From: Marinihelvus fidelis
GTDB taxonomy: Bacteria; Pseudomonadota; Gammaproteobacteria; Xanthomonadales; SZUA-36
Direction: 5' to 3'
DNA length: 64,000 nt
NCBI RefSeq assembly: GCF_008725655.1
Contig: NZ_VYXP01000006.1
Coordinates: 138,024 to 202,023 of the forward strand
Below the pieces are notes generated by a model, which saw nothing but the letters and a program-made list of their open reading frames with translations, had not been told where the DNA came from and did not search any database. The position numbers and the translations under genes are program-made. This document shows, piece after piece, positions 43,808 through 52,612 of the stretch. How positions within the stretch are numbered: position 1 is the first letter of the stretch; each line of letters opens with the position of its first letter.

Positions 43808-46800
43808 CTAGTGCGAGGTGCCGTGCGCGGGCCGGTTACCCTCGGACGAACCCTCGTCCTGGTCCGTTCCACGCCCGAACCGGGACCGCAACGCGTTAAA
43901 AATGCGGGCTTTCAGCGAGCGGATATCGACACCGATCGCGTACATCGCCGGCACCATCAGCAGCGTCACGAAGAAGGCGCAGAACACGCCAAAGCACAGC
44001 GACACCACGATGGGCACCAGGAACTTGGCCTGGATGGACTGCTCGAACATCATCGGCAACAGGCCAACGATGGTCGTCAACGTGGTCAGCAGGATGGGCC
44101 GGAAACGCACCACGCCGGCCTCGACCACGGCCTCCAACGGCGCCATGCCCTTCTCGCGCAGGCGGTTGGTGTAGTCGATCAGCACCAGGTTGTCATTGAT
44201 CACCACGCCCGCCGCCGCGGCGATGCCGAAGTAGCTGAAGATCGCCATGGTCATGCCCAGCACGGCATGGCCGTAGACCGCGCCCACGTAGGCGAACGGC
44301 ATGGCCACCAGGATCAGGATCGGCTGCCAGTAGCTGTGGAAGGCCACGGCCAGCATCGCGTACATGACGAAGAAGGCGATGATGTACAGGAACATCACCT
44401 CGCGCAAGAAGCGTGCCTCGCCCTCGGCCTGGCCAATCGCACCGCGCTCCAGGCCCGGGTAGCGCTTCTCCCACTCGGGGAAGAAGTTCTCGTTCAGGTC
44501 CTCCATGATGTCGCCGCGCACATTGTCTTTCATGTCCGCGGACACACGTGCCGCGCGGGCGCCGTTCCAGCGCTGGATGCGCTTGATGCCCGGTGCATAC
44601 TCCAGGTCCGCCACCGACAGCAGCGGCACCTCGCGACCGTCGGCCGTGCGCACGCGGAAGTGCTTCAGGCTCTCAATCGACTGCCGTGACTCGATCGGGT
44701 AGTGCACCATCACCCGCACGTCCTGGCCGTTACGCGGCAGGCGCTGCACCTCTTCGCCGTAGTACGCCTGGCGCACCTGGCGGGTGACATCACTCAGGGT
44801 CAGGCCCAGCTTGTGCGCGCCCGGCTTCAGCGTGATGCGGATCTCTTCAGAAGCGCTTTCCAGGTTGTTACGCACGTCGTACAGCGCGTCGTAGGTGCGC
44901 AGCTGGTCTTCCAGCTCGTTCACCGCGGAACGCAGCAGGTCCAGGTCCGGATGGCGCACCGACAGTTCGAAGCCCGGGTCGCCGTTGTTCTGGGTGTAGT
45001 CCACCGAGACTTCCTTGGCGTCCGGCACCTCGCCCATCAGCTCGCGCAGACGGATGGACGCATCCTTGGCGGACATGTCGCGCACTTCCGGCGGCGCCAG
45101 CTTGACGATGGCCAGCACGGAATCGCGCCGCGAACGGGTGTACCAGTTCTCGATCAGCTCACCTTCGCCGCCGGTGCGCTGGTTGACCTCGTCCACCAGC
45201 GCCTTCTCGGCATCCTGCAACTGCTTCAGGATTTCCAGTGCGCGGCTGTAAGGCGCGCCTTCGGGCAGCACCACGTTGACAATGATCTCGTCGGATTCGA
45301 TCTCCGGCATGAACGACTTCTTCACCCAGCCGGTGGAAAACATGCCGAAGCCGATAATCAGCGCGGTAATGAAAAAGCTCAGGGTCAGGTAACGCCGACG
45401 CACCGCGAACTGGCCGATGCCACGGTAATGGTTGTGGGCGAAATGGACGATGCTGTCCGCGATACCCTTCTGGAAGCGGCCGAACCAGCTCAGCCGTGAA
45501 GCGTCGCGCGGCTTCAGGTCGCGCAGGTGGGCCGGCAGGATCCACAGGGATTCGACCAGCGAGAACGCCAGCGCCAGGATCACCACCCAGGTGATGTTGC
45601 GGGTGAACTCGCTGGTGCCACCGGACAGGAACAGCCACGGCATGAACGCCATGATGGTGGTCAACACGCCGAAAATGACCGGCTTGGCCACCAACTGCGC
45701 GCCGGCCACGGCCGACTGCACGCCACCACCCAGGCGGTGCGACTCGCTGTGGATGCCCTCGCCAACGACGATGGCGTCGTCAACAACGATACCCAGCACC
45801 AACAGGAAGGCGAAGGTCGACAGCATGTTCAGCGAAACACCCACGTGCGGCAGGAACACGAACGCGCCGGCATAGGCCGTGGCGATACCCACCGCCACCC
45901 ACAGCGCCACTTTCGGGCGCAGGGTCAGGACCAGGAAGATCAGTACCAGCACCAGGCCCACGCCGGCGGAGTTGCCGATCGTGGCCAGGCGGCTCTTGAA
46001 GGCCTCGGACTGATCGGTCCACAGCGTCAGGCTGACGCCGGCCGGCAGGGTCTCCTGGCGTTTCTCGATCCACTCGCTAACGGACTCCGAGGCCTTGACG
46101 ATATCCATGACCTCGGTGGTCATCACCTGGATCAGCACCGCTGGTTCACCGTTCAGGGTGGCCAGGATGGGGTTGTCCTCGAAACCGTCGACCACGGTGG
46201 CGACATCGCCCACACGAATAGCGCCGCCGTCGTTGGTCTGGCGGATGACGATATCGGAGAACTCCGCTTCGGTGTCGGCCTGGCTGCGCACCGTCAACTG
46301 GTAGGTGCCGACATCGGTCCGCACTGACCCGGACGACTGGTTAATGGAGTGGTTACGGATGGCCTGGGCCACCTCGTTGAAGCTCATGTTGTAACGCTGC
46401 AGGGCATCCTCGCTGACCTGCACGGAGACCTCTTCGCGCCGTGTACCGAACAGTTCCACCACCGACACGGCCGGCAGCGTGGCCGCCTCGCGGCGCAGTG
46501 TCTCGGCCAGCCGCTTCAGCTCGCGCTCGGACAGGTCGCCATGCACCGCCACGCGGATGAACTCGTCGCGATTCACCCACTGGCGAACCTGCGGCGGCTC
46601 GATATCCGAGGGAAACGACGAGATCGAGTCGACGCGAATCTTCACGTCATTCATGAACTGGGTGAAGTCCACCTGCTGCTCAGCCAGGATGTAGACCCCG
46701 CCGTAGCTCTCACCCGAGTGCGAACGCACCCACTCGATGTTGTCCAGGTCGGAGACCGCTTCCTCGATGCGGGCGACGATCTGCTCCTCGACATCCTGTG

Positions 46801-46969
46801 GCGAGGCGCCGGGCCAGGTGACCTCGATCTCCAGCCCCGGGAAACGAACCTGCGGTTCCATTTCGCGCTCCAGCTGCGCGAAACCGAACAGGCCGGAGAT
46901 GATGATGCCCACCATCAGCAGGTTGGCGGCAACCGGGTTGCGCGCCCACCATTCAATCAGTCCATTCAT
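43808..46969 (-). CDS. RND efflux transporter permease, first system
   Basis: A 1053-residue inner-membrane RND permease with the classic 12-helix layout: one helix, a large periplasmic loop, five helices, one helix, a second loop and five helices. The N-terminus MNGLIEWWARNPVAANLLM is typical of the HAE-1-like group near VexF-type and cobalt/drug pumps. The proton-relay Asp pair is in LGIVVDDAIVVGEG of TM4, and the C-terminal AIFSYFGIAAAAGVVINDNL region is complete. It works with the adaptor encoded 3 bases upstream. Substrates are not predictable. The last 30 residues are polar (GTDQDEGSSEGN). Confidence 0.93.
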   Translation of the reverse strand: MNGLIEWWARNPVAANLLMVGIIISGLFGFAQLEREMEPQVRFPGLEIEVTWPGASPQDVEEQIVARIEEAVSDLDNIEWVRSHSGESYGGVYILAEQQVDFTQFMNDVKIRVDSISSFPSDIEPPQVRQWVNRDEFIRVAVHGDLSERELKRLAETLRREAATLPAVSVVELFGTRREEVSVQVSEDALQRYNMSFNEVAQAIRNHSINQSSGSVRTDVGTYQLTVRSQADTEAEFSDIVIRQTNDGGAIRVGDVATVVDGFEDNPILATLNGEPAVLIQVMTTEVMDIVKASESVSEWIEKRQETLPAGVSLTLWTDQSEAFKSRLATIGNSAGVGLVLVLIFLVLTLRPKVALWVAVGIATAYAGAFVFLPHVGVSLNMLSTFAFLLVLGIVVDDAIVVGEGIHSESHRLGGGVQSAVAGAQLVAKPVIFGVLTTIMAFMPWLFLSGGTSEFTRNITWVVILALAFSLVESLWILPAHLRDLKPRDASRLSWFGRFQKGIADSIVHFAHNHYRGIGQFAVRRRYLTLSFFITALIIGFGMFSTGWVKKSFMPEIESDEIIVNVVLPEGAPYSRALEILKQLQDAEKALVDEVNQRTGGEGELIENWYTRSRRDSVLAIVKLAPPEVRDMSAKDASIRLRELMGEVPDAKEVSVDYTQNNGDPGFELSVRHPDLDLLRSAVNELEDQLRTYDALYDVRNNLESASEEIRITLKPGAHKLGLTLSDVTRQVRQAYYGEEVQRLPRNGQDVRVMVHYPIESRQSIESLKHFRVRTADGREVPLLSVADLEYAPGIKRIQRWNGARAARVSADMKDNVRGDIMEDLNENFFPEWEKRYPGLERGAIGQAEGEARFLREVMFLYIIAFFVMYAMLAVAFHSYWQPILILVAMPFAYVGAVYGHAVLGMTMAIFSYFGIAAAAGVVINDNLVLIDYTNRLREKGMAPLEAVVEAGVVRFRPILLTTLTTIVGLLPMMFEQSIQAKFLVPIVVSLCFGVFCAFFVTLLMVPAMYAIGVDIRSLKARIFNALRSRFGRGTDQDEGSSEGNRPAHGTSH

Positions 46970-46972
46970 GGA

Positions 46973-48157
46973 TCAGCCCTCCTGGGCGGCGGCGTCGCGG
47001 GTCAGCGGCTCCACTTCCATGCCATCGACCGCGTTGGGCAAGGTCGATGTCACGACGCGGTCGCCGCTGTCGACGCCCGCGGTCACCAGCACGCGGTCCT
47101 CGGACGTGGACAGCACTTCCACGGTACGGATTTCCAGGCGATTGTCTTCGTTGATCACGTAGACCTTGTCCTGGTTGCGCAGCGCCAGGCGCGGCATGAC
47201 ATAGGCCTGGCGCTCGCTGACGGCATCGATGCCGGCATTGACGAACAGGCCCACCGCCATTGGCATGCCGTCGATCGCGGCCGCGCCGTATGGGTCGACC
47301 ACCTCGGCGATGGCGTAGATCAGGCGGGTGTCGTTATCGACCGCCGCGTTGACGCGGACAATATGGCCCGGCCAGTGGTATTCGCGGTTGCCGAGCGTGG
47401 CACTGAAGTCGACGCGTGGCGCCGTGGCCATGTCACCGGCCATGTAACCCAGAGGCAGGTTCAACTCCACCAGTTGGTTGTCGGTCAGCGGCAGGCGTAT
47501 CTCGACGGTGTCAATGGAAAACACCCGTCCCAGGGCCTGGCCGGCGGCGACATACTGGCCGATGCCGACATTGCGCGTGCGTACCCGCCCCCGGAAAGGC
47601 ACGGCAATCTCGGTGCGCTCCAGGTCCAGCCGCGCCTTGCTCAGGTCGGCCTCGGCGGCCGCCAGCATGGCCTCGGCCTGTTCCACCTGGGTCTGGTTAA
47701 GCGCGAATGATGTCGGAACACCACCGCGCTGGCGATCTTCCTTCCACTCCGCTTCCTTGATGGCGCGGGTGGCCTGCTGGCGCTGCAGCTCGGTCTTCGC
47801 CTCGGCGACGCGGGCCTCGGCACGGACCAGCGCCAGCCGGTAATCGGTGTCGTCGATTTTCAGCAACATGGCGCCCGGCAGGAACTCGGCGCCCTCGTTG
47901 AACTGCTCAGACATGGCGACGATTCGCCCGGAGACCTGCGGGATCAGGTCGATCTCGGTCTTGGGACGGACTTCGCCCTGGGTCGATACGTCAACCCGGA
48001 CATTCTCGGAGCGGACTTCATCGACATAAAGTGAGACCAGCCGCTGCGCTTCCTCGTTTTTCTCCGGCTCCGGCCGCATATCGGCCAGCACCTTGACGAT
48101 CACGAAGCCCGCGAGCAGAACCAGTATCGGCGCGGATACCTTGATGAACTTTTTCAC
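46973..48157 (-). CDS. RND efflux periplasmic adaptor, first system
   Basis: A 394-residue membrane-fusion protein with an N-terminal membrane anchor (APILVLLAGFVIVKVLA). The lipoyl halves are EIDLIPQVSGRIVAMSEQF and ERTEIAVPFRGRVRTRNVG around an alpha-hairpin of about 100-175. A beta-barrel (VEIRLPLTDNQLVELNLPLG) and membrane-proximal domain follow. It links the downstream permease to an outer-membrane channel, which is not encoded nearby. The gap to the permease is only 3 bases. Upstream lies a 411-base divergent non-coding region. Confidence 0.93.
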   Translation of the reverse strand: MKKFIKVSAPILVLLAGFVIVKVLADMRPEPEKNEEAQRLVSLYVDEVRSENVRVDVSTQGEVRPKTEIDLIPQVSGRIVAMSEQFNEGAEFLPGAMLLKIDDTDYRLALVRAEARVAEAKTELQRQQATRAIKEAEWKEDRQRGGVPTSFALNQTQVEQAEAMLAAAEADLSKARLDLERTEIAVPFRGRVRTRNVGIGQYVAAGQALGRVFSIDTVEIRLPLTDNQLVELNLPLGYMAGDMATAPRVDFSATLGNREYHWPGHIVRVNAAVDNDTRLIYAIAEVVDPYGAAAIDGMPMAVGLFVNAGIDAVSERQAYVMPRLALRNQDKVYVINEDNRLEIRTVEVLSTSEDRVLVTAGVDSGDRVVTSTLPNAVDGMEVEPLTRDAAAQEG

Positions 48158-48568
48158 GTTTTGAACCCTCTGGATGTCCGGGTTTTGCCCGGTTCAATCT
48201 CTCTGATCAACGACGTTCTCCGTCGTCGCCGTATGGCACAGGTATCCGCATGCCTGTGCTGGCGCCGCCTGCATGGACCACGCCGTTCTCGCTTTCGGGC
48301 GGTGTCTGGTCACCACCCAGGTGTACTGCCCGGATATAACACCACAACAGCCACCCCCCGCACATGGGTCAAAAGTCAGGGACCCCATGAGCCGCGATAA
48401 ACCGAGCTGTTTTCAAACCGAAGGCACTGAATGGCGCCTGCGACCCGGCTTTCAAGTGTTTGACGACGTTCGGCGGGCAAAAGTTACACGCGGAATTGGA
48501 ATTTTCCGGCTAGCAGGCAAGAATGGGGCGTCTGGCGCGCGGCGCCGATTGGGGGGCACGACCTGGCC
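48158..48568. other. Non-coding divergent region
   Basis: This 411-base gap separates the divergent RND adaptor and outer-membrane-like genes. Short open frames exist but lack ribosome sites and protein character. An inverted repeat CGACGTTCTCCGTCG occurs at about 48209-48223. TTGACG near 48458 resembles a -35 for the rightward gene, but no good -10 follows. No RNA gene or repeat copy is visible. Confidence 0.4.
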
Positions 48569-49669
48569 ATGCGACCGAAGACGGCCCGGATACTAGGACT
48601 GGCTGTATTGCTGCAGACGGGCATCCCGCCAGGGCTGGCCGCGGACACTGACAGCCTGGACGACGTGCTGTGGCCGCTGACGCCGCTACATCCCCAGGCC
48701 ACGGAAGAACAGCCAGCGGTGTTCGACGAGCCACCCATCAGCGTGGCCGAGGACCCCTGCGACTGGCGCACCGACATCCCGCACTGGCAGGAAGACGTGC
48801 GCGATTTCGTCCGCGGCGCCACCTGTCATACCTTCCGTTACGTCGACAGCTGGTTCGGCAGCGAGATCGACTACCCGGAGAACGAGGTCAACGGCCTGCT
48901 GCGCGTTGGCGCGGAATACGAGGAGTACTACGGCTTCGACGAGAAACTGAAGTTCCGGGTGCGCGCGCCGTTGCCAAACGTCAGCCGGCGGTTCGACGTG
49001 CTGCTCGGGCGCGGTGAAGACGACGAGTTCATTTCCGATACCGAGACCCAGACGGACACCTTCTATAATCCCGGCCTGGTCAACCGCGCCATCGACAACG
49101 ATGCCAGCTGGCTGCTGGGCCTGGGCGGCCGCCGCCAGGACGGCGACAGCGGCTGGGACTGGTCCGTGGGCATGCGACTGCGCAGTCCGCCGGTGCCCTA
49201 CGTGAAACTGCAGTGGTATCACTACCACCGGTTTTCCCCGGATACCGACCTGCGTTTCCGCCAGACCTTCTTCTGGCGCAGCGACGATGGCTGGGGCACC
49301 ACCAGCCGTGGCGACCTGGCCTGGGAAATCGGCCCGGCCGATGTGCTGCGCTGGGAAGGCGTGGCCACCATCAATGAAGTCCTCTACGGCACCGAGTGGT
49401 GGGCCGGCCAGACCTGGTACCACGTGGCCGGTGACCGCGGCGCATGGTCGCTGCTGGCCTTCGCCCGTGGCGAAACCGACTGGGAAGTGCCACTGAAGGA
49501 GTACGGCTTCAACCTGGTCTGGCGCCAGCCCTTCACCCGCGACTGGATGTATCTCTCGCTGGGCCCCAGCCTGACCTGGCCAAAGGAATTCGCCGACGAG
49601 AAGCGCGAAGCCTCGTTGGGCTTCGGTGTCTGGATCGAGATGGAGTTCGGCCAATGGACCTGGCGCTAG
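48569..49669 (+). CDS. Probable outer-membrane beta-barrel protein, unknown
   Basis: A 366-residue exported protein. A signal peptide ends at about residue 25 (GIPPGLAAD). The mature part alternates aromatic and polar residues in strand-like stretches (MRLRSPPVPYVKLQWYHYHRF, LRFRQTFFWRSDDGWGTTSR, SLGFGVWIEMEFGQWTWR) and ends in amphipathic strands, as in outer-membrane barrels of the phospholipase-A/OmpL type. I cannot name a family. It lies upstream of the TetR gene. The start at 48569 gives a good signal peptide. Confidence 0.65.
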   Translation: MRPKTARILGLAVLLQTGIPPGLAADTDSLDDVLWPLTPLHPQATEEQPAVFDEPPISVAEDPCDWRTDIPHWQEDVRDFVRGATCHTFRYVDSWFGSEIDYPENEVNGLLRVGAEYEEYYGFDEKLKFRVRAPLPNVSRRFDVLLGRGEDDEFISDTETQTDTFYNPGLVNRAIDNDASWLLGLGGRRQDGDSGWDWSVGMRLRSPPVPYVKLQWYHYHRFSPDTDLRFRQTFFWRSDDGWGTTSRGDLAWEIGPADVLRWEGVATINEVLYGTEWWAGQTWYHVAGDRGAWSLLAFARGETDWEVPLKEYGFNLVWRQPFTRDWMYLSLGPSLTWPKEFADEKREASLGFGVWIEMEFGQWTWR

Positions 49670-49744
49670 GCTGTCAACTTTCTATTGATTAAAAGCTTAT
49701 ACCGCATTGGTCTAAGCGGGTTTCAGCACGTCCCTTGTATTTTT

Positions 49745-49760
49745 TCTATACACCTATAGA
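49745..49760. promoter_or_regulatory. Palindromic operator candidate before the TetR gene
   Basis: TCTATA at 49745-49750 and TATAGA at 49755-49760 form a perfect inverted repeat with a 4-base spacer. It lies 22 bases before the TetR start in an AT-rich promoter-like segment (TTGTATTTTTTCTATACACC). Self-repression by TetR proteins at such sites is common. Confidence 0.5.
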
Positions 49761-49781
49761 ATACTCGCACTTCGCCCGAGA

Positions 49782-50408
49782 TTGAGCCGAGAAGTGCAAA
49801 ACCCGGAGTCACCCAAGTACCAGCAACAACGTCTGGCTGCCATTCGTGCGGCTGCGACGGTGTTCGCGCACAAGGGTTACCACGGGGCCAGCACCGGCGA
49901 CATCGCCGAGGCGATGGGCATCAAGCAGGGCAGCCTCTACTACTACTTCAAGTCGAAGGAAGAGGCGCTGGCCGAAGTCTGCCTGTACGGCATCAGCGAC
50001 TACGTCCAGCGGATGGAGGAGATCGCCGCCAGCCGCCAGCCTTTCGAGGCGCGCCTGCTGGCCACCGTGACCTCGCACCTGTCGAGCTACCGGGAAAAGA
50101 ACGAGGCGCTGAAGGTGCATAACGACGAGCGCCTTTACCTGCCGGAACTGAAGCGGCGCAAACTGAAGAAGATGGGCAGCCGTTACCGCGAACTGCTGGA
50201 AGGCATTTTCGAGGACGCGGTGCGCGACGGCGCGATCCGGCCAAACCTGGACTGCCATTTCGCCGCGCAATCGGTGATCGGCATCTGTAATGCCTGGGGC
50301 GACCTGATCGTCCGCGACGCGGAGCTCGATGTATTCGAGGTCATCCGCAAGTGCACCGACCTGCTGCTGAACGGCCTGGTCGACCACGACCACGACCGCG
50401 CCGGCTGA
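49782..50408 (+). CDS. TetR/AcrR-family transcriptional regulator
   Basis: A 208-residue regulator with an N-terminal TetR helix-turn-helix at about residues 17-63 (FAHKGYHGASTGDIAEAMGI, then KQGSLYYYFKSKEEALAEV). The C-terminal ligand domain (YRELLEGIFEDAVRDGAIRP, VIGICNAWGDLIV) resembles TetR_C_33-type fatty-acid or acyl-CoA responsive members such as KstR2, but that is tentative. Start: TTG at 49782 or GTG at 49794; the sequence does not decide. It precedes sat-cysC by 51 bases and follows a palindrome that is probably its own operator. Confidence 0.9.
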   Translation: MSREVQNPESPKYQQQRLAAIRAAATVFAHKGYHGASTGDIAEAMGIKQGSLYYYFKSKEEALAEVCLYGISDYVQRMEEIAASRQPFEARLLATVTSHLSSYREKNEALKVHNDERLYLPELKRRKLKKMGSRYRELLEGIFEDAVRDGAIRPNLDCHFAAQSVIGICNAWGDLIVRDAELDVFEVIRKCTDLLLNGLVDHDHDRAG

Positions 50409-50459
50409 GTGCGCGACGAACAACGTTAACGACTGACACAAGACATTGGAGTGATCAAG

Positions 50460-52172
50460 ATGGGTGCTTTCAAGGAGCCGCACGGCGGCGAACTCAAGGA
50501 ACTCTACCTGCCGGAACACCTGGCGGACGAAGAGAAAATCAAGGCCAAGGACTACCCGTCCTGGGACCTGACCCCGCGCCAGCTGTGTGACCTGGACCTG
50601 CTGCTGAACGGCGCGTTCTCACCGCTGGAAGGCTTCCTGAACAAGGCCGACTACGAGTCCGTCCGCGACGGCATGCGCCTGGTCAACGGCGTACTGTGGC
50701 CGATGCCCATCACGCTGGACGTCAATGAAGACTTCGCCGGCAGTGTTGCCGAAGGCGACACCATCGCCCTGCGTGACGCCGAGGGCGTGCTGATCGCCAC
50801 GCTGGAAATCGAAGACATCTGGGCCCCGAACAAGGAAGAAGAGGCCGAAAAGGTCTTCGGCACCACCGACGACACCCACCCGGCAGTCAACTACCTGTTC
50901 CACAAGGCCGGCAGCCACTACATCGGCGGCAAGCTGCGTGGCGTGGAAGTCCCCACGTTCTACGACTTCAAGCTGCTGCGTGACACCCCGGCCGAGCTGC
51001 GCGGCAAGTTCCGCAAGCTGGGCTGGCGCAAGGTTGTGGCCTTCCAGACCCGCAACCCGCTGCACCGCGCCCACCAGGAACTGACCTTCCGTGCCGCGCG
51101 CGAATGCGAAGCCAACCTGCTGATCCAGCCGGTGGTGGGCATGACCAAGCCCGGTGACATCGACCACTTCACCCGCGTGCGCTGCTACGAGCACGTACTG
51201 GAGCAGTACCCGGAACAGACCACCACGCTGAGCCTGCTGAACCTGGCCATGCGCATGGCCGGCCCGCGCGAGGCCATCTGGCACGCGCTGATCCGCAAGA
51301 ACTACGGCTGCACGCACTTCATCGTCGGCCGCGACCACGCCGGCCCGGGCAACGACCGTGACGGCAACCCGTTCTACGGCCCCTACGACGCCCAGGATCT
51401 CTTCAAGGAATTTGAAGAGGAAATGGACATCACCATGGTGCCGTTCAAGCTGATGGTCTACGTGGAAAACAAGGCCGAGTACATGCCGGCCGACGAAACC
51501 GGCCCGACCGACAAGGTTCTGAACCTGTCCGGCACCGAGTTCCGTCGTCGCCTGGCCGAGGGCCTGGATATCCCGGAATGGTTCTCCTACCCGAAAGTGG
51601 TCGAAGAACTGCGCCGCGCGCATCCGCCGAAGCACAAGCAGGGCTTCACCATTTTCTTCACGGGTCTTTCCGGTTCCGGCAAGTCCACCATCGCCAACGC
51701 GCTGATGGTCAAGCTGCTGGAAGACGGCTCACGCCCGGTGACGCTGCTCGACGGTGACGTGGTGCGCAAGAACCTGTCCTCTGAGCTGACATTCTCGGAA
51801 GAGCACCGCAACCTGAACATCCAGCGCATCGGTTATGTCGCCAGCGAGATCACCAAGAACCGCGGCATCGCCATCTGCGCGCCGATCGCGCCGTACGCCA
51901 AGATGCGTCGCCAGGTTCGCGAAGCCATCGAGCCGCTGGGCGGCTTCCTGGAAGTGCACGTGGCGACCCCGATCGAGGTCTGCGAGGAGCGTGACCGCAA
52001 GGGCCTGTACGCCAAGGCGCGCGCCGGCATCATCAAGGGCTTCACCGGCATCGACGACCCGTACGAAGTGCCGGAGAACGCGGAGATCGTCATCGACACC
52101 TCCGAGCTGAGCCCGGACCTGGCCGCGCACCGCATTCTCATTACCCTCGAGAAGCACGGCTACCTGAAATAA
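50460..52172 (+). CDS. sat-cysC: Bifunctional sulfate adenylyltransferase/APS kinase
   Basis: A 570-residue fusion that activates sulfate to APS and then PAPS for cysteine synthesis. The N-terminal ATP sulfurylase (1-385) has QTRNPLHRAH at 196-205 and GRDHAGPG at 290-297. The C-terminal APS kinase (395-570) has the P-loop GLSGSGKST at 402-410, then DGDVVRKNL and the GLYAKARAGIIKGFTGID region. I chose the ATG at 50460 because GGAG at 50448-50451 lies 8 bases before it; a GTG at 50451 overlaps that site. It replaces the CysDN route used by enteric bacteria. A strong terminator follows. Confidence 0.96.
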   Translation: MGAFKEPHGGELKELYLPEHLADEEKIKAKDYPSWDLTPRQLCDLDLLLNGAFSPLEGFLNKADYESVRDGMRLVNGVLWPMPITLDVNEDFAGSVAEGDTIALRDAEGVLIATLEIEDIWAPNKEEEAEKVFGTTDDTHPAVNYLFHKAGSHYIGGKLRGVEVPTFYDFKLLRDTPAELRGKFRKLGWRKVVAFQTRNPLHRAHQELTFRAARECEANLLIQPVVGMTKPGDIDHFTRVRCYEHVLEQYPEQTTTLSLLNLAMRMAGPREAIWHALIRKNYGCTHFIVGRDHAGPGNDRDGNPFYGPYDAQDLFKEFEEEMDITMVPFKLMVYVENKAEYMPADETGPTDKVLNLSGTEFRRRLAEGLDIPEWFSYPKVVEELRRAHPPKHKQGFTIFFTGLSGSGKSTIANALMVKLLEDGSRPVTLLDGDVVRKNLSSELTFSEEHRNLNIQRIGYVASEITKNRGIAICAPIAPYAKMRRQVREAIEPLGGFLEVHVATPIEVCEERDRKGLYAKARAGIIKGFTGIDDPYEVPENAEIVIDTSELSPDLAAHRILITLEKHGYLK

Positions 52173-52200
52173 GTTTTATCTGTGTGTGTCTGGTGATTCA

Positions 52201-52225
52201 GGGCGCCCTCGGGCGCCCTTTTTTT
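52201..52225 (+). terminator. Intrinsic terminator of sat-cysC
   Basis: GGGCGCCC at 52201-52208 and again at 52211-52218 form an 8-bp stem with a 2-base loop, followed by seven T residues (52219-52225). It lies 29 bases past the sat-cysC stop. Confidence 0.92.
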
Positions 52226-52268
52226 GTCACGCGTCACGCGTAACCCGTCACCCGTCACCCGTCACCCA
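52226..52268. repeat. Heptamer repeat, second locus
   Basis: GTCACGCGTCACGCGTAACC followed by three CGTCACC units: the same 7-base units as at 35472-35620. It begins directly at the end of the terminator T-tract and covers the last codons of the BssS-like gene. Confidence 0.75.
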
Positions 52269-52486
52269 TCCTCGGGCAACTTCGCGGCGTAGTCGGCCAG
52301 CATTTTCGAAAGGTCCTGCGCCTGCTGGCGGGTCATGACGTAATAGCCGCTGTCGCTGGGCACGTCGACACTCTGCTCACGTGAAGACAGAAACCGGACA
52401 TTGAGCAGCAACAGCGCTGCACTCTCGGCCTGGGCCAGGTTCCAGCCAACGACGGGCCAGGTGGGGATATTGACGGGTTCGGACAT
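52262..52486 (-). CDS. BssS-like small protein
   Basis: A 74-residue cytoplasmic protein. The stretch PVVGWNLAQAESAALLLLNV followed by RFLSSREQS, then MTRQQAQDLSKMLAD, resembles the BssS family, which in E. coli affects biofilm formation through unknown means. GGAG stands 6 bases before the ATG. Its 3' end lies in the heptamer repeat, so the stop may have been shaped by repeat changes. The similarity is read by eye and could be coincidental. Confidence 0.6.
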   Translation of the reverse strand: MSEPVNIPTWPVVGWNLAQAESAALLLLNVRFLSSREQSVDVPSDSGYYVMTRQQAQDLSKMLADYAAKLPEDG

Positions 52487-52612
52487 GGGTCACTCCATAA
52501 CTGTGATGCTGAACGTATCGTGAAACGCTATCACAGTCACCGGCAGGTTTGACCCACCTATTACCAACCGTCAAACTGGCGGCGCTAAGCCTGTCGCTTA
52601 CCGGGGGATCTC

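Noticed and set aside
43808-48157. A heavy-metal (CusA/CzcA) RND system
   Set aside because: The permease lacks the metal-relay Met/charged pattern I would expect and looks like drug-type HAE-1; the adaptor has no metal-binding N-terminal domain.
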